Source: Bacteroidota bacterium
Lineage (GTDB): Bacteria > Bacteroidota > Ignavibacteria > Palsa-1295
DNA length: 64,000 bases
Reading direction: 5' to 3'
Assembly (NCBI GenBank): GCA_030706745.1
Contig: JAUZNX010000001.1
Location: forward strand, 1-64,000
Of this stretch, positions 35,210-43,455 are shown piece after piece; the first letter of the stretch is position 1; every line of letters starts with the position of its first letter. The notes beneath the pieces were generated by a model that saw nothing but the letters and a program-made list of their open reading frames with translations, made no database searches and had not been told where the DNA came from. Made by a program: the position numbers and the translations under genes.

Positions 35210-35923
35210 ATGAATTCGATTGATTCCATGAGCGTGTTCCCCGAGCTACGAACTTTGAGCGCGGCGGCCGCCAAGGAACTGGCGATTTTGGCTGGCAATG
35301 CTATCGCCGCTCGTGGCCGCTTCTCTATTGCCCTTTCCGGTGGCGAGACGCCTCGAACCCTCTACGAAATCTTAGCCCGCGATTACCGAGACGCCATCGA
35401 CTGGCAGCATGTCCACCTCTACTGGGGCGATGAGCGCTACGTGCCCCAGACCGATCACGAAAGCAACTATCGCATGGCGCGAGAGACGCTGATCGACCGG
35501 ATTCCGGTACCAGAATCCAACGTCCATCCCATTCCAACATCATTTGCCAATCCTGAGGATGCAGCAATAGCTTATGCCGCAGAGCTTGAATCGGCCATGC
35601 CGCTCGATCTCATTCTTCTGGGTCTGGGCGAAGATGGGCACACTGCCTCGCTCTTTCCAGGTACGTTCGACCCGGCTGATCGGCGACTTATGATCGTGAC
35701 CCGCTCGCCGAAGCCGCCATTGATCAGAATCTCGATGACGCTTCGCGCGATTAATGATGCGAGGAATGTATTCTTTCTTGTGGCTGGTGAAGAAAAGCAG
35801 GGAATTCTCGAAAAGATAGTGGCGGATCGTGAAGGGCACTACCCAGCATCATTGGTGCGCCCAAAAGGCAAACTTGCCTGGTTTCTTGATCGGCTGTCGT
35901 CTGAACCGCGAATTAAGAATTGA
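35210..35923 (+). CDS. pgl: 6-phosphogluconolactonase
   Basis: It hydrolyses the lactone between Zwf and Gnd. Landmarks are ALSGGETPRTLYEILA and LGLGEDGHTASLFPG of the glucosamine-isomerase-like superfamily, with VHLYWGDERYVP between. The start is MNSIDSMSVFPELR (35210) or the Met at 35228. The C-terminal RIKN and stop are read from the first two units of a heptamer array (GAATTAA, GAATTGA), so the true ancestral end may have been replaced. Confidence 0.94.
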   Translation: MNSIDSMSVFPELRTLSAAAAKELAILAGNAIAARGRFSIALSGGETPRTLYEILARDYRDAIDWQHVHLYWGDERYVPQTDHESNYRMARETLIDRIPVPESNVHPIPTSFANPEDAAIAYAAELESAMPLDLILLGLGEDGHTASLFPGTFDPADRRLMIVTRSPKPPLIRISMTLRAINDARNVFFLVAGEEKQGILEKIVADREGHYPASLVRPKGKLAWFLDRLSSEPRIKN

Positions 35924-35979
35924 GACACAGGAATTCGTGGTTCTTCATTTGTCATTCGTCATTCGTCATTCGTAATTGA
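35910..35979. repeat. Heptamer array between pgl and dnaE
   Basis: Ten in-phase 7-mers: GAATTAA, GAATTGA, GACACAG, GAATTCG, TGGTTCT, TCATTTG, TCATTCG (three times), TAATTGA. Left and right ends are inverted copies. The pgl stop lies in unit two and the dnaE GTG is 4 bases past the last unit, so the array fills the whole intergenic gap. Confidence 0.93.
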
Positions 35980-35983
35980 AACA

Positions 35984-38900
35984 GTGGCCGAGTTCGTCCA
36001 TCTTCATAATCATACTCATTACTCGATCTTAGATGGCGCGTGCAGTGTCAGCGATCTTGTTGATGCCGCAAAAGCCGAGGAGATGAAGGCTGTCGCGCTC
36101 ACGGACCATGGTGTGCTCTTTGGCGCGTTCGAGTTCTATAAGAAGGCGAAAGCCGCCGGCATCAAACCGATCGTCGGTTGCGAGGTCTATTTCGTTTCCG
36201 ATGGCTCCGCTACGGAACGCGAGCGATTCGATGACCCTGAGGGAAAGAAGAAAGCTTACAATCACCTGATCCTGCTGGCCAAGAACGAAATCGGCTATCA
36301 GAATCTGATGAAGCTCGTTTCTCGAGGACACACGGAAGGTTTCTATTATAAGCCCCGCATCGATTGGTCGATGCTCGAGGAGAACCACGAGGGCCTCATC
36401 GCGACCACGGCATGCTCCGGCGGTATTATTGGACCCTCGCTGGTAAGCGGCGATTACGAAAAGGCGAAGCGCATCGCAACACGGTTTCGCGATGTCTTCG
36501 ACAAAGATTTCTACCTTGAAATCCAGGACCACGGCCTGGAGCGCGAAATCGCTGTTCGCGAGCACTCTCCTCGATTGGCGAAAGAATTGGGGATCAAGCT
36601 TGTTGGCACAAACGACTGCCACTATGTCAGGCAGAGTCATGCCGTCGCGCACAATGTGCTGCTGATGATTCGCGACTCATCGAGTAAGGATACTCCGAAT
36701 GTCCACAACCTGAAGTACGGCACGGACACAAACTATTTCCGGTCGGCGAAGGAGATGACGAAACTCTTTTCGCAATGGCCGGAGGCAATCGATTCGACGC
36801 TTGAAATCATGGAGAAGTGCGATCTCACGCTCTCCAAGGATTTTAAGATGCCTGCGTTTCCGATTCCGCCCGAGAGCGGCACCCAAACACTGGAAGCGTA
36901 TCTCGAACATCTCACCAATGAAGGACTGAGCAAACGATTTAGTCAATCGTCGCGCGAAATCGAAGATCGCGCCGAGTTTGAACTCGGCGTCATCAACCGC
37001 ATGGGATATGCCGGATACTTCCTGATCGTCCAGGATTTTATCGCGGCGGCTCGCAAGATGGGCGTAACAGTTGGGCCCGGACGCGGCTCAGCTGCCGGTT
37101 CGCTCGTGGCGTATGCTCTGGGTATTACGAATGTCGATCCGATCAAGTACAATCTGCTCTTCGAGCGATTCCTGAATCCCGAGCGCGTCTCGATGCCCGA
37201 TATCGACATCGACTTCTCGGACGACAAGCGGGAGTTGGTGATCGATTATGTGCGCGAAAAATATGGCCGCGAGTCGGTCGCGCAGATCATCACGTTCTCC
37301 ACGCTCTCGGCGCGCGCCGTGCTGAAGGATGTGGGGCGCGTACTCGGAGTCCCGCTTTCGACGATTAACGAACTGACGAAGTGCATTCCGGTCATCATGG
37401 GCCGCGTCACGCCGCTCAAGGAAGCGATCGAGCTGCCGGAAATGAAGATGGTGCTTTCGGCGCACAAAGATCCGCTGATCGACCAACTCATCGAGTATTC
37501 GCTTGTACTCGAAGGCTTTGCACGCGCGGCATCGAAGCATGCTGCCGGTGTGGTCATTGCGCCCGGAGATATTTCGAACTACGTCCCGCTCTATAAGACG
37601 CCATCGCTCGAAGAAGCCGTCACGCAATTCAACATGAAGGACGTTGAGGAGGCTGGCCTCCTCAAGATGGACTTTCTTGGTCTGCGGACGCTTTCGATCA
37701 TCGACACGACACTTGCGCTCATCGAGCAGAACCACGGCGTCAAGATCGACATCGACACGATCCCGCTCGATGACGCGAAGACCTACGAAATGTTTGGCCG
37801 TGGCGAAACGGTTGCGGTCTTCCAGTTCGACTCGCCGCCCATGCAGAACCACATGCGCGCGCTCAAGCCGGAGAACATGGAAGACTTGTCTTCTATGAAC
37901 GCACTCTATCGGCCCGGCCCGATGGACCATATTCCCGAGTTCATCGACCGCAAGCAAGGGCGCCGGAAAGTCGAGTACCTACATCCAAAGCTCGAGCCGA
38001 TCCTTGCCGAGACGTACGGTGTCATCGTCGTGCAGGAGCAGGTGATGCGCGTTGCGCGCGATCTGGCTGGCTTCTCGCTCGCCAAAGCCGACGAGATGCG
38101 CCGCGCGATGGGCAAGAAGGACCTTGCCAAGATGGAGGCAATGAAGGAAGCCTTCATCAAAGGCTGTGTCGCGAACGATGTTGCCGACAAGATTGCGAAA
38201 GAGCTGTACGAACAGCTTGCGAAATTCGCGTCCTACGGATTCAACAAATCGCATTCGCTGGCATACGCGCTGATCGCGTATCAGACAGCGTATCTCAAAG
38301 CGCATTACACTGCGGAATTCCTTGCGGCGAACATGACGCACGAGATGAACGACGCGGATTACGTCGTCCAGCTCATCGACGAGGCAAAGAAATTTAACAT
38401 CCGCACCCTCGCGCCGGATGTGAATTTGAGCAACGTCCACTTCTCCGCTTCACGCGAAGGAATTCGGTTTGGCCTTGCCGGTATTAAGAACGTTGGCGAA
38501 AAAGCGGTCGAGGAAATCGTCCGCGAACGGACCAAGAATGGTCCATTCACTTCGCTCTTTAATTTTACGTCTCGGTTAGATACCCGGCTCGTCAACCGCC
38601 GAGCAATCGAGGCGTTGGTCGAGGCGGGTGCATTCGATTCGTGTGATACGACGGGTCTCGCCACGGCTGCATTCCGCTCGGATCTGTTCGCGAACGTCGA
38701 ACTTGCACTGCAATATGGCCAGCGCGTTCGCGATGAAGCAAAGAGTTCACAGAACTCACTGTTCGGCGATGCCGATACGCCGCACGTCCTGGCGCCGCCC
38801 ACAATGGTCTATGCCGAAAAGCGGTGGACCGAGATCGAAATGCTCTCGCATGAGAAGAAATCGGTCGGCTATTATGTGAGCGGCCATCCGCTCGAACCGC

Positions 38901-39472
38901 ATCGCATCGATGTCCTCAGTTTCGTCACACATAAGGCCATCGATCTCAATGATGCCAAGCAGGGCGATCCGGTGATCGTGGGCGGCGTGATCGTCGCAAT
39001 CACCCGCAAGCTCGATCGGAATGGCAATGCCTTCGCCATTCTCAAGCTCGAGGATTTTACCGGCAAGACCGAGTGCGTGCTTTGGAGCGACGCTTACAAG
39101 CAATGCCAAAATTTGATCCAGGACGAAAAGCCGGTGTTTCTACGCGGGAAGGTCCGGCGGAATGGGCCTGAGGAGGCACCAAGCGTGATCGTCGATGAGG
39201 CGTTTGAAATCCGGGGACTTCGCAAAAAGCTGACGCGCGGAATTCTCGTCCGGTTGTTCGATTCCGAGCAAATTCAGCCGACAATCTCGCAGGTCGAGCG
39301 AATTTGCGGGCGGTATCGCGGGAATTGCACCACGTTTGTTTCCGTTGAAACTGCCCAGGGAATCAGCCGTAAATACCGGTTACCCGAGCAGTTTCAAGTC
39401 GATCCGAACGACGACCTGATTCGCGAGTTCGGGGAAGTATTTGGGACTAACCGGATACTATTTACGAGATAA
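35984..39472 (+). CDS. dnaE: DNA polymerase III alpha subunit
   Basis: This is the replicative polymerase. It has 1162 residues from a GTG. The N-terminal PHP domain has FVHLHNHTHYSILDG and VALTDHGVLFG. The C-family catalytic region includes GPGRGSAAGSLVAYAL, the acidic PDIDIDFSDDKR and SFGFNKSHSLAYA-type FASYGFNKSHS. A C-terminal OB fold (VIVGGVIVAITRKLDRNG ... LEDFTGKTECVLW) completes the DnaE1 plan. No start upstream of the heptamer array is possible, because the array fills the gap to pgl. Confidence 0.97.
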   Translation: MAEFVHLHNHTHYSILDGACSVSDLVDAAKAEEMKAVALTDHGVLFGAFEFYKKAKAAGIKPIVGCEVYFVSDGSATERERFDDPEGKKKAYNHLILLAKNEIGYQNLMKLVSRGHTEGFYYKPRIDWSMLEENHEGLIATTACSGGIIGPSLVSGDYEKAKRIATRFRDVFDKDFYLEIQDHGLEREIAVREHSPRLAKELGIKLVGTNDCHYVRQSHAVAHNVLLMIRDSSSKDTPNVHNLKYGTDTNYFRSAKEMTKLFSQWPEAIDSTLEIMEKCDLTLSKDFKMPAFPIPPESGTQTLEAYLEHLTNEGLSKRFSQSSREIEDRAEFELGVINRMGYAGYFLIVQDFIAAARKMGVTVGPGRGSAAGSLVAYALGITNVDPIKYNLLFERFLNPERVSMPDIDIDFSDDKRELVIDYVREKYGRESVAQIITFSTLSARAVLKDVGRVLGVPLSTINELTKCIPVIMGRVTPLKEAIELPEMKMVLSAHKDPLIDQLIEYSLVLEGFARAASKHAAGVVIAPGDISNYVPLYKTPSLEEAVTQFNMKDVEEAGLLKMDFLGLRTLSIIDTTLALIEQNHGVKIDIDTIPLDDAKTYEMFGRGETVAVFQFDSPPMQNHMRALKPENMEDLSSMNALYRPGPMDHIPEFIDRKQGRRKVEYLHPKLEPILAETYGVIVVQEQVMRVARDLAGFSLAKADEMRRAMGKKDLAKMEAMKEAFIKGCVANDVADKIAKELYEQLAKFASYGFNKSHSLAYALIAYQTAYLKAHYTAEFLAANMTHEMNDADYVVQLIDEAKKFNIRTLAPDVNLSNVHFSASREGIRFGLAGIKNVGEKAVEEIVRERTKNGPFTSLFNFTSRLDTRLVNRRAIEALVEAGAFDSCDTTGLATAAFRSDLFANVELALQYGQRVRDEAKSSQNSLFGDADTPHVLAPPTMVYAEKRWTEIEMLSHEKKSVGYYVSGHPLEPHRIDVLSFVTHKAIDLNDAKQGDPVIVGGVIVAITRKLDRNGNAFAILKLEDFTGKTECVLWSDAYKQCQNLIQDEKPVFLRGKVRRNGPEEAPSVIVDEAFEIRGLRKKLTRGILVRLFDSEQIQPTISQVERICGRYRGNCTTFVSVETAQGISRKYRLPEQFQVDPNDDLIREFGEVFGTNRILFTR

Positions 39473-39497
39473 CCGCCACGTAATTTTAGGAAACGCT

Positions 39498-39836
39498 ATG
39501 ACTGCCACCTCCACAGGACCCCTTCATCTGACTGATGCGAGCTTTGAACGCGATGTCATTTTGAGCGAAAAGCCCGTACTCGTCGATTTCACCGCCACAT
39601 GGTGCGGACCTTGCCGCATGATCGCTCCGATCATCGAGGACCTTTCGAAAGAGTATGAAGGCCGCGCCGTATTCGGCAAGCTCGATGTCGATGAGAATCC
39701 GGAGACCTCGATGAACTTCGGCATCCGCTCGGTGCCGACGATGCTCATCTTCAAGGGCGGAAAGGTCGTCGAGCAAATCATCGGCGCCACCGGCAAGCAA
39801 AACATCCTCGCAAGACTTACTCCACACTTGGCTTGA
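39498..39836 (+). CDS. trxA: Thioredoxin
   Basis: This cytoplasmic disulfide reductase has 112 residues with the WCGPCRM active site after VLVDFTATWCGPC, the conserved DVDENPETSMNFGIRSVPTMLIFKGG (cis-Pro), and a normal length. The ATG at 39498 (MTATSTGPLHL) fits homologues better than upstream choices overlapping the dnaE end. A strong terminator follows. Confidence 0.96.
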   Translation: MTATSTGPLHLTDASFERDVILSEKPVLVDFTATWCGPCRMIAPIIEDLSKEYEGRAVFGKLDVDENPETSMNFGIRSVPTMLIFKGGKVVEQIIGATGKQNILARLTPHLA

Positions 39837-39870
39837 GATACTTCTCCTCGCGGAGAACTCAACCTACACC

Positions 39871-39897
39871 AAAAGGCAGCCAGATTGGCTGCCTTTT
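39871..39897 (+). terminator. Intrinsic terminator after trxA
   Basis: A perfect 11-bp stem AAAAGGCAGCC / GGCTGCCTTTT with loop AGATT, ending in TTTT, lies 35 bases past the trxA stop. Confidence 0.9.
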
Positions 39898-39950
39898 GCA
39901 TTTTGGGTGTAACATCATGGCAGTCATGGCTCCTGGGGGCTTCAATCCCC

Positions 39951-40265
39951 ATGAGTGCAGAACCAGCCGCTGAGGATACATTCACATGTGCATCGCTATC
40001 TTTTGACTATTCTCAAGTCTCTCATTCAGTCGTTGAAAGTTTACCCGCGTCTGCTATTTCAATTCATCAATCCAGCGACCATCTAATTACTCACGCCGAT
40101 CGTGAGCCGATTTCGCTTCGGCTCGTGAGTGTGCTCGGCGAAGTAGTATTAGCGAGGAATGCCAATCAGGATTTGGATATCGATCTCTCTCTTCTACCTC
40201 CAGGCGTCTACTTCGCCGAAGTAATCTGCGGCGGGCAGCGGGAAGTTCGTCGGATCATTAGGTAG
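39951..40265 (+). CDS. Short orphan protein resembling a T9SS sorting domain
   Basis: From MSAEPAAEDTF the frame has 104 residues; it is open further up to 39885 but that overlaps the trxA terminator. The last about 60 residues (ISLRLVSVLGEVVLARNA ... LLPPGVYFAEVICGG...RRIIR) follow the pattern of a T9SS sorting domain: strand, Lp-G-Y, strand, basic end. The YPNP lead is missing, and there is no cargo domain and no clear signal peptide. It is probably a remnant or a very small secreted protein. Confidence 0.4.
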   Translation: MSAEPAAEDTFTCASLSFDYSQVSHSVVESLPASAISIHQSSDHLITHADREPISLRLVSVLGEVVLARNANQDLDIDLSLLPPGVYFAEVICGGQREVRRIIR

Positions 40266-40309
40266 CCTAAGGATAGAACCGGGCGCAGCATACTTAGCGT
40301 TCTTGCCGT

Positions 40310-40380
40310 GTGACGTTCGAATGGGATCCGAATAAAGACGCGTTGAATCGAGACACGAATCATCAGCGCACGGAGAGCAA
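40310..40380 (+). pseudogene. BrnT-like toxin stub
   Basis: A GTG opens MTFEWDPNKDALNR, the typical first 14 residues of BrnT-family RNase toxins. The rest of the toxin is missing: the frame turns to unrelated sequence and then runs into the antitoxin-like gene starting at 40381. Confidence 0.55.
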
Positions 40381-40641
40381 ATGGAAAAGAAAAGGCCCAC
40401 TACCAAGCGTACAAAGAAGCAGAAGAGTGAGGTGGAAGACGATCTGCGGCCACATTACGACTTCGATTACTCGAAGGCGAAACCGAACCGATTTGCACAT
40501 CGCCGTCGCGAACAGATGCTCGTGCTCCTCGATAAAGACTTGACTCGCACGTTCCGGACGCCAGAGCAAGTCATGCATGCCCTTCGATCGCTCGTTGATG
40601 CTATGCTTACAAAGCGTAAGCATACCCCCGCAGCATCTTGA
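40381..40641 (+). CDS. Small antitoxin-like protein next to a BrnT stub
   Basis: This 86-residue protein has a basic N-terminus and the core YDFDYSKAKPNRFAHRRREQMLVLLDKDLTRTFRTPEQVMHALRSLVDA. A conserved YDFxYSKAKPNRFA plus a short ribbon/helix-like C-terminus is typical of antitoxins encoded with small toxins. GGAGAG precedes the ATG. The partner toxin upstream is only a stub. A long palindrome covers its stop codon. Confidence 0.65.
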   Translation: MEKKRPTTKRTKKQKSEVEDDLRPHYDFDYSKAKPNRFAHRRREQMLVLLDKDLTRTFRTPEQVMHALRSLVDAMLTKRKHTPAAS

Positions 40642-40665
40642 GGTCACAATTTGTGACCTCAAGAT
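40635..40665. terminator. 31-bp palindrome, possible bidirectional terminator
   Basis: The 15-base arms ATCTTGAGGTCACAA and TTGTGACCTCAAGAT are perfect around a single T. It covers the stop codon of the antitoxin-like gene and lies 45 bases after the convergent tatA gene. No T run is attached, so a protein-binding site is an alternative. Confidence 0.5.
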
Positions 40666-40709
40666 TTGATCCTTCGTGTCTCACAAATTGTAATCCTAAA
40701 GAATCCGGC

Positions 40710-41084
40710 TTACGCTTCCCGATCAGGGATCTTCGTCTGCTCCGGGGTATCAGTAACGGTCCCGCGGGCCATGGTCTCGGGGGGAGCCGGCTGGCTTGGC
40801 GCGGCGGCTGGCGCCTGAGGAGGCGGAATTTTCAACTCGGCGTGGAGCGGCTCGGCGATTTCACGCATTTTGGCCTCGAAACCTTGCTTGGCGCCAGTCA
40901 GGGCTTCCAGCGGCTCCTTCATTGCGGTCTTGACCTGATCTTCCAGACCGGACTTGGCATCGTTGAACTTTCGAAGTCCTTTTCCCAAACTCTGAGCGAG
41001 TTCTGGTATCTTCTTCGGACCGAAGAAGATTAGAATGACCAACAAAATGAGCAGAATTTCTCCGCTCCCAATGTTTTCAAACAT
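40710..41084 (-). CDS. tatA: Twin-arginine translocase TatA/TatB-type subunit
   Basis: This 124-residue protein has the Tat plan: N-terminal helix (IGSGEILLILLVILIFFG), the FGPKK hinge, amphipathic helix (IPELAQSLGKGLRKFNDAKSG), then a long Pro/Ala-rich tail. The tail is longer than in most TatA proteins, so it could serve as a TatB-like partner for the second, shorter TatA encoded just upstream. TatC is not in the window. The two tat genes are separated by a heptamer array. Confidence 0.88.
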   Translation of the reverse strand: MFENIGSGEILLILLVILIFFGPKKIPELAQSLGKGLRKFNDAKSGLEDQVKTAMKEPLEALTGAKQGFEAKMREIAEPLHAELKIPPPQAPAAAPSQPAPPETMARGTVTDTPEQTKIPDREA

Positions 41085-41093
41085 AGTTCTGTA

Positions 41094-41163
41094 AAGTGAT
41101 GAGTAACGGGTAACAAGTAAAGAGCCCGATGCTCGATACTCATCCCTCGTTACTCGCTACGAT
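41094..41163. repeat. Heptamer inverted-repeat array between the two tatA genes
   Basis: Ten in-phase 7-mers including GAGTAAC, GGGTAAC, AAGTAAA on the left and TCCCTCG, TTACTCG, CTACGAT on the right, which are inverted copies. It starts right after the stop of the short tatA and ends 10 bases before the start of the longer one. Confidence 0.9.
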
Positions 41164-41340
41164 TTATGCTTTTGGCGCTTCCGGGGTCTTTGGCGCATCG
41201 TCACCCTGGGTGGCACGCTTGAACTCATTGATGCCCTTGCCGAGGCCGTGCATCAGTTCTGGGATCTTCTTTCCACCGAAGAGCACCATAATGATGACCA
41301 CGATGATCAAAAGCTCGAATGGGCCTAAATTGCGAAACAT
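41164..41340 (-). CDS. tatA: Short TatA
   Basis: This 58-residue protein, below usual length cut-offs, reads MFRNLGPFELLIIVVIIMVL, then FGGKKIPELMHGLGKGINEF and a short acidic tail. Helix, FGGKK hinge and amphipathic helix are complete, so it is a full TatA that multimerises to form the Tat pore. It is the upstream member of a tandem tatA pair on the minus strand. Confidence 0.92.
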   Translation of the reverse strand: MFRNLGPFELLIIVVIIMVLFGGKKIPELMHGLGKGINEFKRATQGDDAPKTPEAPKA

Positions 41341-41434
41341 ACGGATCGTTCTCCTACGTAAATGAGCTGAATTCGGAAAATACTACAACACCGGCCAAAC
41401 TGGCCCTATCACGAGAAGGTTCGTGAGCAAGCTC

Positions 41435-41617
41435 TCATGCTTTCCCAGGTGCTTTGCCCGGGTACTTCAGGATCCAATCATCGCCAGACTTGCTGTACCG
41501 GTAGCTTTTGATTTTATGCGAGCGCGGGATCACGCGGGCAGCAGCAACCACAATGACAAGCGCCGCAACAGCCAGGAGCGCAAATAGCCCAATTTGGAGG
41601 ATATAGCCGAAATCCAT
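41435..41617 (-). CDS. Small single-span membrane protein
   Basis: This 60-residue protein begins MDFGYILQIGLFALLAVAALVIVVAAARVI (one transmembrane helix) and ends with a polar, basic tail containing SYRYSKSGDDWILKYPGKAPGKA. I do not recognise a family. It starts 9 bases after the purQ stop, within the purQ-end heptamer array, and is probably in the same transcript. Confidence 0.65.
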   Translation of the reverse strand: MDFGYILQIGLFALLAVAALVIVVAAARVIPRSHKIKSYRYSKSGDDWILKYPGKAPGKA

Positions 41618-41651
41618 GTGTCAATTCTAAGTGCTAAGTACTGAATGTTGA
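41617..41651. repeat. Heptamer array at the purQ 3' end
   Basis: Units GTGTCAA, TTCTAAG, TGCTAAG, TACTGAA, TGTTGAG (plus strand). They encode the last residues SQHSVLST and stop of PurQ and touch the start of the next gene. Confidence 0.8.
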
Positions 41652-42361
41652 GAGGCCGCAACTGCGAAATCGAAGTGATCGCGAAGGCTCTGGAAGACTT
41701 TGAGTCCGTCCGCGCTGCCCAGGATCGTTTCGCAAGCTCGCTCGGGGTGAGGCATCATGCCGAGTACATTGCCCTCTTTACTAACAATGCCGGCGATGTT
41801 GTTTTGTGAACCGTTGGGATTCGCGGAGCGAATCACGTTTCCATTCTCATTTGAGTAACGGAACACTACTTGATTGTTCTGCTCGAGATCGGCAAGGACT
41901 TCATCAGTCGCGATGTAATTGCCTTCGCCATGCGCAATCGGAATTCGAAGCACTTCACCGGGTACGAGTTCACTCGTAAACCGAGTGTCGGTGCGCTCCG
42001 TCTTCAAATACGTTTCTTTACAGACGAATTTGAGTGATTCATTCCGAATGAGCACACCAGGCAAGAGACCGGATTCGCACAGTACCTGGAAACCGTTGCA
42101 GATACCGAGTACCGTGCCGCCCTCGTTCGCATAGCGAATCACATCTTTCATCACAGGCGAGAAGCGTGCGATGGCGCCGGTTCGCAAATAATCTCCGTAG
42201 GAAAATCCGCCGGGAAGAATTACCAGATCCACGTCCTCGCCAATCGAATCCTCTTTGTGCCAGACAAACTCCGTGTCCGGCTCGCCGAGCACATTGCGCA
42301 CCGCATGCATTGCATCGTGATCGCAATTCGAGCCGGGGAAAACAATAATGCGGGTCTTCAT
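41627..42361 (-). CDS. purQ: Phosphoribosylformylglycinamidine synthase, glutaminase subunit
   Basis: PurQ supplies ammonia to PurL in purine synthesis. The 244 residues show [33 protein letters not shown], the nucleophile in [17 protein letters not shown], and MPHPERACE. The C-terminal [13 protein letters not shown] is an extension partly encoded by a heptamer array. It overlaps purS by 4 bases. purL is outside the window. Confidence 0.97.
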   Translation of the reverse strand: MKTRIIVFPGSNCDHDAMHAVRNVLGEPDTEFVWHKEDSIGEDVDLVILPGGFSYGDYLRTGAIARFSPVMKDVIRYANEGGTVLGICNGFQVLCESGLLPGVLIRNESLKFVCKETYLKTERTDTRFTSELVPGEVLRIPIAHGEGNYIATDEVLADLEQNNQVVFRYSNENGNVIRSANPNGSQNNIAGIVSKEGNVLGMMPHPERACETILGSADGLKVFQSLRDHFDFAVAASQHSVLST

Positions 42362-42636
42362 ACGGCGACCTGAGCTAGAACTGGCTCATCGCTGACGTGA
42401 ATGACGGAAAATGTCTCCATGATGGGGTTCGCCAGGAGCTTTTCGCTCGCCTGTTCAGCCACGGAGCGCGCCTCGTCCGAAGTCGGCGCATCGACGGTCA
42501 ATCGAATCAGTTTACCGACTCGCGTATTTTCGATTTGATCGAAGCCCAGCGATCCAAGCGCATGCTCAATCGCTTTGCCCTGAGGGTCCAGAATAGCTTC
42601 CTTGCGCTCGATGGCGATGTAGACGAAATATTTCAT
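42358..42636 (-). CDS. purS: Phosphoribosylformylglycinamidine synthase subunit PurS
   Basis: This 92-residue protein has the typical [30 protein letters not shown] core. PurS bridges PurQ and small PurL. It directly abuts pssA (1 base) and overlaps purQ by 4 bases. Confidence 0.95.
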   Translation of the reverse strand: MKYFVYIAIERKEAILDPQGKAIEHALGSLGFDQIENTRVGKLIRLTVDAPTSDEARSVAEQASEKLLANPIMETFSVIHVSDEPVLAQVAV

Positions 42637-43446
42637 TTAGATCCCGAAGGTCGATTTCTCCTCACGCTCCAGTTCTTCCGCATCGAGAAGCGCCGCGGCT
42701 TTTCGCTCTCGCAAGAAGCGAACGCCGCGCTCATAGACAGAGCGTGTAAGTCCGTGGAGCACAAAGAGAACAAACAACGGGAAGATCGCGCTCCCCTTCG
42801 TTGCAATTGCGGCAACAATGCCAACGAAGTAGATTCCGAACTTGAGCGGGTGCGCCTTGATCTGCCGTAGCGAGGGCTTCGGAATCGTATCGTACTTGAT
42901 GGTGCTGACCATCAGGAGCGAGGCTGCGATCGTGACAATGAAAATCCATGGATCGCTGAGCCGCTCGGCTACCGGCAATGCAAGATGATGAAAGGTAACA
43001 TAGGACACGATGAGGATCGCCGCGGACGGAATCGGCAAACCGCGGAAATAATCCTTGTCGAAGCCTACCAACTGCACATTAAACCGTGCGAGCCGGATGG
43101 CACCGGTGATTGCGGGAAGCGCGGCCAGCAACAATCCCGTACCGGGATACTGGTAGAAGAATAATTTGTATAAAATCGCGCTCGGCGCCACACCGAATGT
43201 GACGATGTCACAGAGCGAATCGAGTTCGACGCCGAACTCGCTCGATGCATGAACTAACCGGGCCATCATGCCATCGAGCATATCGAATACACCGCCGAGC
43301 ACGATATACCATCCGGCCACGACGAAATTCGAATCGACAAACGCGGCCTTGATTGCGATAAAGCCGCAGAATAGATTCATCACCGTGAAGAGACTCGGGA
43401 TCACGGAGCGAACTTGGGGTACGCGCAAGGCGCGGCGGCTCTTCAT
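42637..43446 (-). CDS. pssA: CDP-diacylglycerol-serine O-phosphatidyltransferase
   Basis: This integral membrane enzyme joins serine to CDP-diacylglycerol. The 269 residues show the CDP-alcohol phosphatidyltransferase motif DGMMARLVHASSEFGVELDSLCD (DG..AR..G..D...D, about 58-82) and about seven hydrophobic helices. It lies 9 bases after psd, the next enzyme of phosphatidylethanolamine synthesis. Confidence 0.95.
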   Translation of the reverse strand: MKSRRALRVPQVRSVIPSLFTVMNLFCGFIAIKAAFVDSNFVVAGWYIVLGGVFDMLDGMMARLVHASSEFGVELDSLCDIVTFGVAPSAILYKLFFYQYPGTGLLLAALPAITGAIRLARFNVQLVGFDKDYFRGLPIPSAAILIVSYVTFHHLALPVAERLSDPWIFIVTIAASLLMVSTIKYDTIPKPSLRQIKAHPLKFGIYFVGIVAAIATKGSAIFPLFVLFVLHGLTRSVYERGVRFLRERKAAALLDAEELEREEKSTFGI

Positions 43447-43455
43447 TGAGCGATA

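Noticed and set aside
37088-37957. 289-codon minus-strand frame inside dnaE
   Set aside because: It is the antisense of the polymerase core and has no independent support.
40638-41033. Plus-strand frame beginning RSQFVTSR as an ORF6N-type fragment
   Set aside because: Only the palindrome-encoded residues resemble ORF6N proteins; the rest is antisense to tatA.
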